A stretch of 64,000 nt of DNA from Sabellastarte sp. h YS-2021. Taxonomy: Eukaryota; Annelida; Polychaeta; Sabellida; Sabellidae. Position 1 is the stretch's first letter; each line of letters opens with the position of its first letter. Below, in pieces: positions 53,274 to 64,000 of the stretch. The translations under genes were made by a program, and so were the position numbers. The notes under the pieces were generated by a model, which worked only from the letters and a program-made list of their open reading frames with translations, had not been told where the DNA came from and searched no databases. The stretch covers positions 30,498,573 through 30,562,572 of the forward strand of contig OZ024940.1 in the NCBI GenBank assembly GCA_964017235.1, given 5' to 3'.

Positions 53274-56200
53274 CACAAGAATATTCCTTAAGAAATACAT
53301 AACTGGTCGAAAATACATGTATTGGAAGTGCAGGTATCGAGGGGGTGATCATATGGCACATCAGTCCAAAACTCCACTTAAACTTCATCAATCTGGCTCA
53401 GATTTTCACAGGAAACTCAGTTCATATCTGACATTGATATTGTATTGGCTTGACTTACTCAGGAAACCAATTAAAAATTTCAATTTTCCGGGGTTTGGGG
53501 CCAGGCTCAGCCCCCCTCAAATTAGGAAATATCAGGTATATCCTAATACAACCAATCTGAAGCTCTTCTTTAATTTTGCATATGTTTTAACAATAATTGA
53601 GGATATATTAGGCCCATTTGGAGCATTACATCTCTGAAAATAAATTATTTCACCCATATATTGCTGTAAAAATGGCCAAAAATACATGTAAATTACACCA
53701 AACCAGTACCAAATGTTGGTCTATAATGCTGAAATTTGGCCAGAATATAAGGTGGCCCATACTAAATCTGACTGAACCGGTTTTAAAATTACATCTGATA
53801 TAACAGTACTTATAGTTTGGCAATATTGGCTTCAGCTGGCCCCAAATTCGCTTCTGTGGGGCTGCATTAGGATATACTTAAATTTGGCAAAGCAAGACAA
53901 ATTTAAGGCTGAAAACCATATTGTTTGCTAGAGCTGGCGCCACTAAATGAGATTCCACAAGAATATTCCTTAAGAAATACATAACTGGTCGAAAATACAT
54001 GTATTGGAAGTGCAGGTATCGAGGGGGTGATCATATGGCACATCAGTCCAAAACTCCACTTAAACTTCATCAATCTGGCTCAGATTTTCACAGGAAACTC
54101 AGTTCATATCTGACATTGATATTGTATTGGCTTGACTTACTCAGGAAACCAATTAAAAATTTCAATTTTCCGGGGTTTGGGGCCAGGCTCAGCCCCCCTC
54201 AAATTAGGAAATATCAGGTATATCCTAATACAACCAATCTGAAGCTCTTCTTTAATTTTGCATATGTTTTAACAATAATTGAGGATATATTAGGCCCATT
54301 TGGAGCATTACATCTCTGAAAATAAATTATTTCACCCATATATTGCTGTAAAAATAGCCAAAAATACATGTAAATTACACCAAACCAGTACCAAATGTTG
54401 GTCTATAATGCTGAAATTTGGCCAGAATATAAGGTGGCCCATACTAAATCTGACTGAACCGGTTTTAAAATTACATCTGATATAACAGGACTTATAGTTT
54501 GGCAATATTGGCTTCAGCTGGCCCCAAATTCGCTTCTGTGGGGCTGCATTAGGATATACTTAAATTTGGCAAAGTAAGACAAATTTAAGGCTGAAAACCA
54601 TATTGTTTGCTAGAGCTGGCGCCACTAAATGAGATTCCACAAGAATATTCCTTAAGAAATACATAACTGGTCCAAAATACATGTATTGGAAGTGCAGGTA
54701 TCGAGGGGGTGATCATATGGTACATCAGTCCAAAACCCCACTTAAACTTCATCAATCTGGCTCAGATTTTCACAGGAAACTCAGTTCATATCTGACATTG
54801 ATATTGTATTGGCTTGACTTACTCAGGAAACCAATTAAAAATTTCAATTTTCCGGGGTTTGGGGCCAGGCTCAGCCCCCCTCAAATTAGGAAATATCAGG
54901 TATATCCTAATACAACCAATCTGAAGCTCTTCTTTAATTTTGCATATGTTTTAACAATAATTGAGGATATATTAGGCCCATTTGGAGCATTACATCTCTG
55001 AAAATAAATTATTTCACCCATATATTGCTGTAAAAATGGCCAAAAATACATGTAAATTACACCAAACCAGTACCAAATGTTGGTCTATAATGCTGAAATT
55101 TGGCCAGAATATAAGGTGGCACATACTAAATCTGACTGAACCGGTTTTAAAATTACATCTGATATAACAGTACTTATAGTTTGGCAATATTGGCTTCAGC
55201 TGGCCTCAAATTCGCTTCTGTGGGGCTGCATTAGGATATACTTAAATTTGGCAAAGTAAGACAAATTTAAGGCTGAAAACTATATTGTTTGCTAGAGCTG
55301 GCGCCACTAAATGAGATTACACAAGAATATTCCTTAAGAAATACATAACTGGTCGAAAATACATGTATTGGAAGTGCAGGTATCGAGGGGGTGATCATAT
55401 GGCACATCAGTCCAAAACTCCACTTAAACTTCATCAATCTGGCTCAGATTTTCACAGGAAACTCAGTTCATATCTGACATTGATATTGTATTGGCTTGAC
55501 TTACTCAGGAAACCAATTAAAAATTTCAATTTTCCGGGGTTTGGGGCCAGGCTCAGCCCCCCTCAAATTAGGAAATATCAGGTATATCCTAATACAACCA
55601 ATCTGAAGCTCTTCTTTAATTTTGCATATGTTTTAACAATAATTGAGGATATATTAGGCCCATTTGGAGCATTACATCTCTGAAAATAAATTATTTCACC
55701 CATATATTGCTGTAAAAATAGCCAAAAATACATTTAAATTACACCAAACCAGTACCAAATGTTGGTCTATAATGCTGAAATTTGGCCAGAATATAAGGTG
55801 GCACATACTAAATCTGACTGAACCGGTTTTAAAATTACATCTGATATAACAGGACTTATAGTTTGGCAATATTGGCTACAGCTGGCCCCAAATTCGCTTC
55901 TGTGGGGCTGCATTAGGATATACTTAAATTTGGCAAAGTAAGACAAATTTAAGGATGAAAACCATATTGTTTGCTAGAGCTGGCGCCACTAAATGAGATT
56001 CCACAAGAATATTCCTTAAGAAATACATAACTGGTCCAAAATACATGTATTGGAAGTGCAGGTATCGAGGGGGTGATCATATGGTACATCAGTCCAAATC
56101 CCCACTTAAACTTCATCAATCTGGCTCAGATTTTCACAGGAAACTCAGTTCATATCTGTCATTGATATTGTATTGGCTTGAGTACTCAGGAAACCAATTA

Positions 56201-58046
56201 AAAATTTCAATTTTCCGGGGTTTGGGGCCAGGCTCAGCCCCCCTCAAATTAGGAAATATCAGGTATATCCTAATACAACCAATCTGAAGCTCTTCTTTAA
56301 TTCTGCGTATGTTTTAACAATAATTGAGGATATATTAGGCCCATTTGGAGCATTACATCTCTGAAAATAAATTATTTCACCCATATATTGCTGTAAAAAT
56401 GGCCAAAAATACATGTAAATTACACCAAACCAGTACCAAATGTTGGTCTATAATGCTGAAATTTGGCCAGAATATAAGGTGGCACATACTAAATCTGACT
56501 GAACCGGTTTTAAAATTACATCTGATATAACAGTACTTATAGTTTGGCAATATTGGCTTCAGCTGGCCCCAAATTCGCTTCTGTGGGGCTGCATTAGGAT
56601 ATACTTAAATTTGGCAAAGTAAGACAAATTTAAGGCTGAAAACCATATTGTTTGCTAGAGCTGGCGCCACTAAATGAGATTCCACAAGAATATTCCTTAA
56701 GAAATACATAACTGGTCCAAAATACATGTATTGGAAGTGCAGGTATCGAGGGGGTGATCATATGGCACATCAGTCCAAAACCCCACTTAAACTTCATCAA
56801 TCTGGCTCAGATTTTCACAGGAAACTCAGTTCATATCTGACATTGATATTGTATTGGCTTGACTTACTCAGGAAACCAATTAAAAATTTCAATTTTCCGG
56901 GGTTTGGGGCCAGGCTCAGCCCCCCTCAAATTAGGAAATATCAGGTATATCCTAATACAACCAATCTGAAGCTCTTCTTTAATTTTGCATATGTTTTAAC
57001 AATAATTGAGGATATATTAGGCCCATTTGGAGCATTACATCTCTGAAAATAAATTATTTCACCCATATATTGCTGTAAAAATAGCCAAAAATACATGTAA
57101 ATTACACCAAACCAGTACCAAATGTTGGTCTATAATGCTGAAATTTGGCCAGAATATAAGGTGGCCCATACTAAATCTGACTGAACCGGTTTTAAAATTA
57201 CATCTGATATAACAGGACTTATAGTTTGGCAATATTGGCTTCAGCTGGCCCCAAATTCGCTTCTGTGGGGCTGCATTAGGATATACTTAAATTTGGCAAA
57301 GTAAGACAAATTTAAGGCTGAAAACCATATTGTTTGCTAGAGCTGGCGCCACTAAATGAGATTCCACAAGAATATTCCTTAAGAAATACATAACTGGTCC
57401 AAAATACATGTATTGGAAGTGCAGGTATCGAGGGGGTGATCATATGGTACATCAGTCCAAAACCCCACTTAAACTTCATCAATCTGGCTCAGATTTTCAC
57501 AGGAAACTCAGTTCATATCTGACATTGATATTGTATTGGCTTGACTTACTCAGGAAACCAATTAAAAATTTCAATTTTCCGGGGTTTGGGGCCAGGCTCA
57601 GCCCCCCTCAAATTAGGAAATATCAGGTATATCCTAATACAACCAATCTGAAGCTCTTCTTTAATTTTGCATATGTTTTAACAATAATTGAGGATATATT
57701 AGGCCCATTTGGAGCATTACATCTCTGAAAATAAATTATTTCACCCATATATTGCTGTAAAAATGGCCAAAAATACATGTAAATTACACCAAACCAGTAC
57801 CAAATGTTGGTCTATAATGCTGAAATTTGGCCAGAATATAAGGTGGCACATACTAAATCTGACTGAACCGGTTTTAAAATTACATCTGATATAACAGTAC
57901 TTATAGTTTGGCAATATTGGCTTCAGCTGGCCTCAAATTCGCTTCTGTGGGGCTGCATTAGGATATACTTAAATTTGGCAAAGTAAGACAAATTTAAGGC
58001 TGAAAACCATATTGTTTGCTAGAGCTGGCGCCACTAAATGAGATTA
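53274..58046. repeat. 7-monomer higher-order unit, copy 2 (4773 bp)
   Basis: F, G, A, B, C, D, E at 53317, 53999, 54681, 55363, 56045, 56726 and 57408. The diagnostic variants of copy 1 are all present in the same places. I noticed one difference: the lead-in to D reads GGTCCAAAAT here and GGTCGAAAAT in copy 1 (51940-51950). Confidence 0.92.
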
Positions 58047-61000
58047 CACAAGAATATTCCTTAAGAAATACATAACTGGTCGAAAATACATGTATTGGAA
58101 GTGCAGGTATCGAGGGGGTGATCATATGGCACATCAGTCCAAAACTCCACTTAAACTTCATCAATCTGGCTCAGATTTTCACAGGAAACTCAGTTCATAT
58201 CTGACATTGATATTGTATTGGCTTGACTTACTCAGGAAACCAATTAAAAATTTCAATTTTCCGGGGTTTGGGGCCAGGCTCAGCCCCCCTCAAATTAGGA
58301 AATATCAGGTATATCCTAATACAACCAATCTGAAGCTCTTCTTTAATTTTGCATATGTTTTAACAATAATTGAGGATATATTAGGCCCATTTGGAGCATT
58401 ACATCTCTGAAAATAAATTATTTCACCCATATATTGCTGTAAAAATGGCCAAAAATACATGTAAATTACACCAAACCAGTACCAAATGTTGGTCTATAAT
58501 GCTGAAATTTGGCCAGAATATAAGGTGGCCCATACTAAATCTGACTGAACCGGTTTTAAAATTACATCTGATATAACAGTACTTATAGTTTGGCAATATT
58601 GGCTTCAGCTGGCCCCAAATTCGCTTCTGTGGGGCTGCATTAGGATATACTTAAATTTGGCAAAGCAAGACAAATTTAAGGCTGAAAACCATATTGTTTG
58701 CTAGAGCTGGCGCCACTAAATGAGATTCCACAAGAATATTCCTTAAGAAATACATAACTGGTCGAAAATACATGTATTGGAAGTGCAGGTATCGAGGGGG
58801 TGATCATATGGCACATCAGTCCAAAACTCCACTTAAACTTCATCAATCTGGCTCAGATTTTCACAGGAAACTCAGTTCATATCTGACATTGATATTGTAT
58901 TGGCTTGACTTACTCAGGAAACCAATTAAAAATTTCAATTTTCCGGGGTTTGGGGCCAGGCTCAGCCCCCCTCAAATTAGGAAATATCAGGTATATCCTA
59001 ATACAACCAATCTGAAGCTCTTCTTTAATTTTGCATATGTTTTAACAATAATTGAGGATATATTAGGCCCATTTGGAGCATTACATCTCTGAAAATAAAT
59101 TATTTCACCCATATATTGCTGTAAAAATAGCCAAAAATACATGTAAATTACACCAAACCAGTACCAAATGTTGGTCTATAATGCTGAAATTTGGCCAGAA
59201 TATAAGGTGGCCCATACTAAATCTGACTGAACCGGTTTTAAAATTACATCTGATATAACAGGACTTATAGTTTGGCAATATTGGCTTCAGCTGGCCCCAA
59301 ATTCGCTTCTGTGGGGCTGCATTAGGATATACTTAAATTTGGCAAAGTAAGACAAATTTAAGGCTGAAAACCATATTGTTTGCTAGAGCTGGCGCCACTA
59401 AATGAGATTCCACAAGAATATTCCTTAAGAAATACATAACTGGTCCAAAATACATGTATTGGAAGTGCAGGTATCGAGGGGGTGATCATATGGTACATCA
59501 GTCCAAAACCCCACTTAAACTTCATCAATCTGGCTCAGATTTTCACAGGAAACTCAGTTCATATCTGACATTGATATTGTATTGGCTTGACTTACTCAGG
59601 AAACCAATTAAAAATTTCAATTTTCCGGGGTTTGGGGCCAGGCTCAGCCCCCCTCAAATTAGGAAATATCAGGTATATCCTAATACAACCAATCTGAAGC
59701 TCTTCTTTAATTTTGCATATGTTTTAACAATAATTGAGGATATATTAGGCCCATTTGGAGCATTACATCTCTGAAAATAAATTATTTCACCCATATATTG
59801 CTGTAAAAATGGCCAAAAATACATGTAAATTACACCAAACCAGTACCAAATGTTGGTCTATAATGCTGAAATTTGGCCAGAATATAAGGTGGCACATACT
59901 AAATCTGACTGAACCGGTTTTAAAATTACATCTGATATAACAGTACTTATAGTTTGGCAATATTGGCTTCAGCTGGCCTCAAATTCGCTTCTGTGGGGCT
60001 GCATTAGGATATACTTAAATTTGGCAAAGTAAGACAAATTTAAGGCTGAAAACTATATTGTTTGCTAGAGCTGGCGCCACTAAATGAGATTACACAAGAA
60101 TATTCCTTAAGAAATACATAACTGGTCGAAAATACATGTATTGGAAGTGCAGGTATCGAGGGGGTGATCATATGGCACATCAGTCCAAAACTCCACTTAA
60201 ACTTCATCAATCTGGCTCAGATTTTCACAGGAAACTCAGTTCATATCTGACATTGATATTGTATTGGCTTGACTTACTCAGGAAACCAATTAAAAATTTC
60301 AATTTTCCGGGGTTTGGGGCCAGGCTCAGCCCCCCTCAAATTAGGAAATATCAGGTATATCCTAATACAACCAATCTGAAGCTCTTCTTTAATTTTGCAT
60401 ATGTTTTAACAATAATTGAGGATATATTAGGCCCATTTGGAGCATTACATCTCTGAAAATAAATTATTTCACCCATATATTGCTGTAAAAATAGCCAAAA
60501 ATACATTTAAATTACACCAAACCAGTACCAAATGTTGGTCTATAATGCTGAAATTTGGCCAGAATATAAGGTGGCACATACTAAATCTGACTGAACCGGT
60601 TTTAAAATTACATCTGATATAACAGGACTTATAGTTTGGCAATATTGGCTACAGCTGGCCCCAAATTCGCTTCTGTGGGGCTGCATTAGGATATACTTAA
60701 ATTTGGCAAAGTAAGACAAATTTAAGGATGAAAACCATATTGTTTGCTAGAGCTGGCGCCACTAAATGAGATTCCACAAGAATATTCCTTAAGAAATACA
60801 TAACTGGTCCAAAATACATGTATTGGAAGTGCAGGTATCGAGGGGGTGATCATATGGTACATCAGTCCAAATCCCCACTTAAACTTCATCAATCTGGCTC
60901 AGATTTTCACAGGAAACTCAGTTCATATCTGACATTGATATTGTATTGGCTTGAGTACTCAGGAAACCAATTAAAAATTTCAATTTTCCGGGGTTTGGGG

Positions 61001-61498
61001 CCAGGCTCAGCCCCCCTCAAATTAGGAAATATCAGGTATATCCTAATACAACCAATCTGAAGCTCTTCTTTAATTCTGCGTATGTTTTAACAATAATTGA
61101 GGATATATTAGGCCCATTTGGAGCATTACATCTCTGAAAATAAATTATTTCACCCATATATTGCTGTAAAAATGGCCAAAAATACATGTAAATTACACCA
61201 AACCAGTACCAAATGTTGGTCTATAATGCTGAAATTTGGCCAGAATATAAGGTGGCACATACTAAATCTGACTGAACCGGTTTTAAAATTACATCTGATA
61301 TAACAGTACTTATAGTTTGGCAATATTGGCTTCAGCTGGCCCCAAATTCGCTTCTGTGGGGCTGCATTAGGATATACTTAAATTTGGCAAAGTAAGACAA
61401 ATTTAAGGCTGAAAACCATATTGTTTGCTAGAGCTGGCGCCACTAAATGAGATTCCACAAGAATATTCCTTAAGAAATACATAACTGGTCGAAAATAC
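58047..61498. repeat. 7-monomer higher-order unit, copy 3, interrupted after C
   Basis: F (58090), G (58772), A (59454), B (60136) and C (60818) follow in register. C differs from the earlier two at one base (CTGACATTGAT, not CTGTCATTGAT). The next monomer is a D/A hybrid, so the E-F-G part is missing and the 7-mer is cut short. Confidence 0.9.
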
Positions 61499-62180
61499 AT
61501 GTATTGGAAGTGCAGGTATCGAGGGGGTGATCATATGGCACATCAGTCCAAAACCCCACTTAAACTTCATCAATCTGGCTCAGATTTTCACAGGAAACTC
61601 AGTTCATATCTGACATTGATATTGTATTGGCTTGACTTACTCAGGAAACCAATTAAAAATTTCAATTTTCCGGGGTTTGGGGCCAGGCTCAGCCCCCCTC
61701 AAATTAGGAAATATCAGGTATATCCTAATACAACCAATCTGAAGCTCTTCTTTAATTTTGCATATGTTTTAACAATAATTGAGGATATATTAGGCCCATT
61801 TGGAGCATTACATCTCTGAAAATAAATTATTTCACCCATATATTGCTGTAAAAATGGCCAAAAATACATGTAAATTACACCAAACCAGTACCAAATGTTG
61901 GTCTATAATGCTGAAATTTGGCCAGAATATAAGGTGGCACATACTAAATCTGACTGAACCGGTTTTAAAATTACATCTGATATAACAGTACTTATAGTTT
62001 GGCAATATTGGCTTCAGCTGGCCTCAAATTCGCTTCTGTGGGGCTGCATTAGGATATACTTAAATTTGGCAAAGTAAGACAAATTTAAGGCTGAAAACTA
62101 TATTGTTTGCTAGAGCTGGCGCCACTAAATGAGATTACACAAGAATATTCCTTAAGAAATACATAACTGGTCGAAAATAC
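61499..62180. repeat. Hybrid monomer (5' D type, 3' A type)
   Basis: The start is D-type: GGTCGAAAAT lead-in and ATGGCACATC (A has ATGGTACATC). From about 61850 it is A-type: AAAATGGCC, GGCACATACT, AACAGTACTT, GGCCTCAAATT (near 62020), GAAAACTATATT (near 62095) and GATTACACAAG. It is followed by B and C monomers (62181, 62863), as A normally is. The breakpoint lies between about 61536 and 61857. The spacing from C to the next C falls from 4773 to 2045 bp, a loss of exactly 2728 bp or four monomers, which is what exchange between D and the next A would give. Confidence 0.88.
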
Positions 62181-64000
62181 ATGTATTGGAAGTGCAGGTA
62201 TCGAGGGGGTGATCATATGGCACATCAGTCCAAAACTCCACTTAAACTTCATCAATCTGGCTCAGATTTTCACAGGAAACTCAGTTCATATCTGACATTG
62301 ATATTGTATTGGCTTGACTTACTCAGGAAACCAATTAAAAATTTCAATTTTCCGGGGTTTGGGGCCAGGCTCAGCCCCCCTCAAATTAGGAAATATCAGG
62401 TATATCCTAATACAACCAATCTGAAGCTCTTCTTTAATTTTGCATATGTTTTAACAATAATTGAGGATATATTAGGCCCATTTGGAGCATTACATCTCTG
62501 AAAATAAATTATTTCACCCATATATTGCTGTAAAAATAGCCAAAAATACATTTAAATTACACCAAACCAGTACCAAATGTTGGTCTATAATGCTGAAATT
62601 TGGCCAGAATATAAGGTGGCACATACTAAATCTGACTGAACCGGTTTTAAAATTACATCTGATATAACAGGACTTATAGTTTGGCAATATTGGCTACAGC
62701 TGGCCCCAAATTCGCTTCTGTGGGGCTGCATTAGGATATACTTAAATTTGGCAAAGTAAGACAAATTTAAGGATGAAAACCATATTGTTTGCTAGAGCTG
62801 GCGCCACTAAATGAGATTCCACAAGAATATTCCTTAAGAAATACATAACTGGTCCAAAATACATGTATTGGAAGTGCAGGTATCGAGGGGGTGATCATAT
62901 GGTACATCAGTCCAAATCCCCACTTAAACTTCATCAATCTGGCTCAGATTTTCACAGGAAACTCAGTTCATATCTGACATTGATATTGTATTGGCTTGAG
63001 TACTCAGGAAACCAATTAAAAATTTCAATTTTCCGGGGTTTGGGGCCAGGCTCAGCCCCCCTCAAATTAGGAAATATCAGGTATATCCTAATACAACCAA
63101 TCTGAAGCTCTTCTTTAATTCTGCGTATGTTTTAACAATAATTGAGGATATATTAGGCCCATTTGGAGCATTACATCTCTGAAAATAAATTATTTCACCC
63201 ATATATTGCTGTAAAAATGGCCAAAAATACATGTAAATTACACCAAACCAGTACCAAATGTTGGTCTATAATGCTGAAATTTGGCCAGAATATAAGGTGG
63301 CACATACTAAATCTGACTGAACCGGTTTTAAAATTACATCTGATATAACAGTACTTATAGTTTGGCAATATTGGCTTCAGCTGGCCCCAAATTCGCTTCT
63401 GTGGGGCTGCATTAGGATATACTTAAATTTGGCAAAGTAAGACAAATTTAAGGCTGAAAACCATATTGTTTGCTAGAGCTGGCGCCACTAAATGAGATTC
63501 CACAAGAATATTCCTTAAGAAATACATAACTGGTCGAAAATACATGTATTGGAAGTGCAGGTATCGAGGGGGTGATCATATGGCACATCAGTCCAAAACC
63601 CCACTTAAACTTCATCAATCTGGCTCAGATTTTCACAGGAAACTCAGTTCATATCTGACATTGATATTGTATTGGCTTGACTTACTCAGGAAACCAATTA
63701 AAAATTTCAATTTTCCGGGGTTTGGGGCCAGGCTCAGCCCCCCTCAAATTAGGAAATATCAGGTATATCCTAATACAACCAATCTGAAGCTCTTCTTTAA
63801 TTTTGCATATGTTTTAACAATAATTGAGGATATATTAGGCCCATTTGGAGCATTACATCTCTGAAAATAAATTATTTCACCCATATATTGCTGTAAAAAT
63901 AGCCAAAAATACATGTAAATTACACCAAACCAGTACCAAATGTTGGTCTATAATGCTGAAATTTGGCCAGAATATAAGGTGGCCCATACTAAATCTGACT
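62181..64000. repeat. B-C-D run after the hybrid; array continues past the window
   Basis: B (62181), C (62863, with the CTGACATTGAT form of the preceding C) and the start of D (63544). The last monomer is D-like to the window end (AAAATAGCC near 63898, GGCCCATACT near 63983). The C monomers at 60818 and 62863 share the CTGACATTGAT change not found in the first two copies, so they are the closest pair. Confidence 0.88.

Larger units (their letters stand above)
1..64000. repeat. Satellite DNA array, ~682-bp monomer, 92 full copies
   Basis: The whole window is a head-to-tail array of one unit. Using the ATG inside the palindrome AATACATGTATT as the phase mark, monomers begin at 57, 739, 1805, 2871, 3552, 4233, 4921, 5602, 6282, 6963, 7644, 8331, 9012, 9694, 10375, 11056, 11738 and onward to 63544. 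Spacing is 680-682 bp in nearly all. Exceptions are 1066 bp twice (377-bp insertion plus 8-bp target duplication), 688 and 687 bp (poly-C expansion), and 672 bp once (10-bp deletion). All copies are in the same orientation and differ by a few substitutions from a set of recurring variants. No unique sequence interrupts the array apart from the insertion. Short open frames recur in each monomer at the same place, are broken by stops or indels in many copies, and resemble no protein I recognise, so I annotate no CDS. Array family and chromosomal position are unknown from sequence alone. Confidence 0.98.

Noticed and set aside
1-64000. CRISPR array
   Set aside because: Units are 682 bp with no short repeat and unique spacer pattern, and there are no cas genes. 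The structure is satellite.
1-64000. Ribosomal intergenic spacer repeats
   Set aside because: No rRNA gene or promoter-like unit lies anywhere in 64 kb, and the unit is not interrupted by coding DNA.

Overview
The window is one uninterrupted tandem array of a long satellite repeat. The unit is about 682 bp, AT-rich and always in head-to-tail orientation. I count 92 complete monomers, plus 56 bp of a monomer at the left edge and 457 bp of one at the right edge. I number monomers from the ATG inside a conserved 12-bp palindrome: M1 starts at 57, M2 at 739, M3 at 1805, M4 at 2871, and so on to M93 at 63544. I found no supportable protein gene, tRNA, rRNA or bacterial operon. Every open frame of 60-108 codons is the same stretch of satellite read again in each monomer. 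A 64-kb homogeneous array with multi-monomer higher-order repeats points to a eukaryotic nuclear genome, probably pericentromeric, centromeric or subtelomeric heterochromatin. The abundance of ATACATGTAT-type palindromes is reminiscent of bivalve and other mollusc genomes, but that is only a hint.

Layout. (1) 1-3063: two monomers, duplicated as a 1066-bp unit, each carry a 377-bp insertion (1136-1512 and 2202-2578). The insertion has an 8-bp target-site duplication and imperfect terminal inverted repeats of about 55 bp; it looks like a non-autonomous hAT-like DNA transposon (MITE) that was copied with its host monomer. (2) 3463-8477: a five-monomer segment repeated at an offset of 3411 bp, with expanded poly-C tracts. 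(3) 9843-24925: an 11-monomer, 7495-bp block present twice in tandem with no difference that I noticed. (4) 24926-32727: a mosaic of left-hand variants that changes to right-hand variants near 30.7 kb. (5) 32728-35527: a dimer (1365 bp) in two copies. (6) 36822-46368: a six-monomer block repeated at an offset of 5456 bp (8 monomers). (7) 48501-64000: a 7-monomer higher-order repeat of 4773 bp in two full copies and a partial third. The third copy is shortened by a hybrid monomer (61499-62180) into a 3-monomer unit of 2045 bp, which is itself starting to repeat.

Nothing here works together as a gene system. The content is the record of satellite evolution: transposon capture, unequal exchange at several scales, local homogenisation and birth of higher-order repeats. 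A 17-bp site in each monomer resembles the CENP-B box at 7 of 9 core positions. It is the only candidate functional site apart from the palindromes and inverted repeats.
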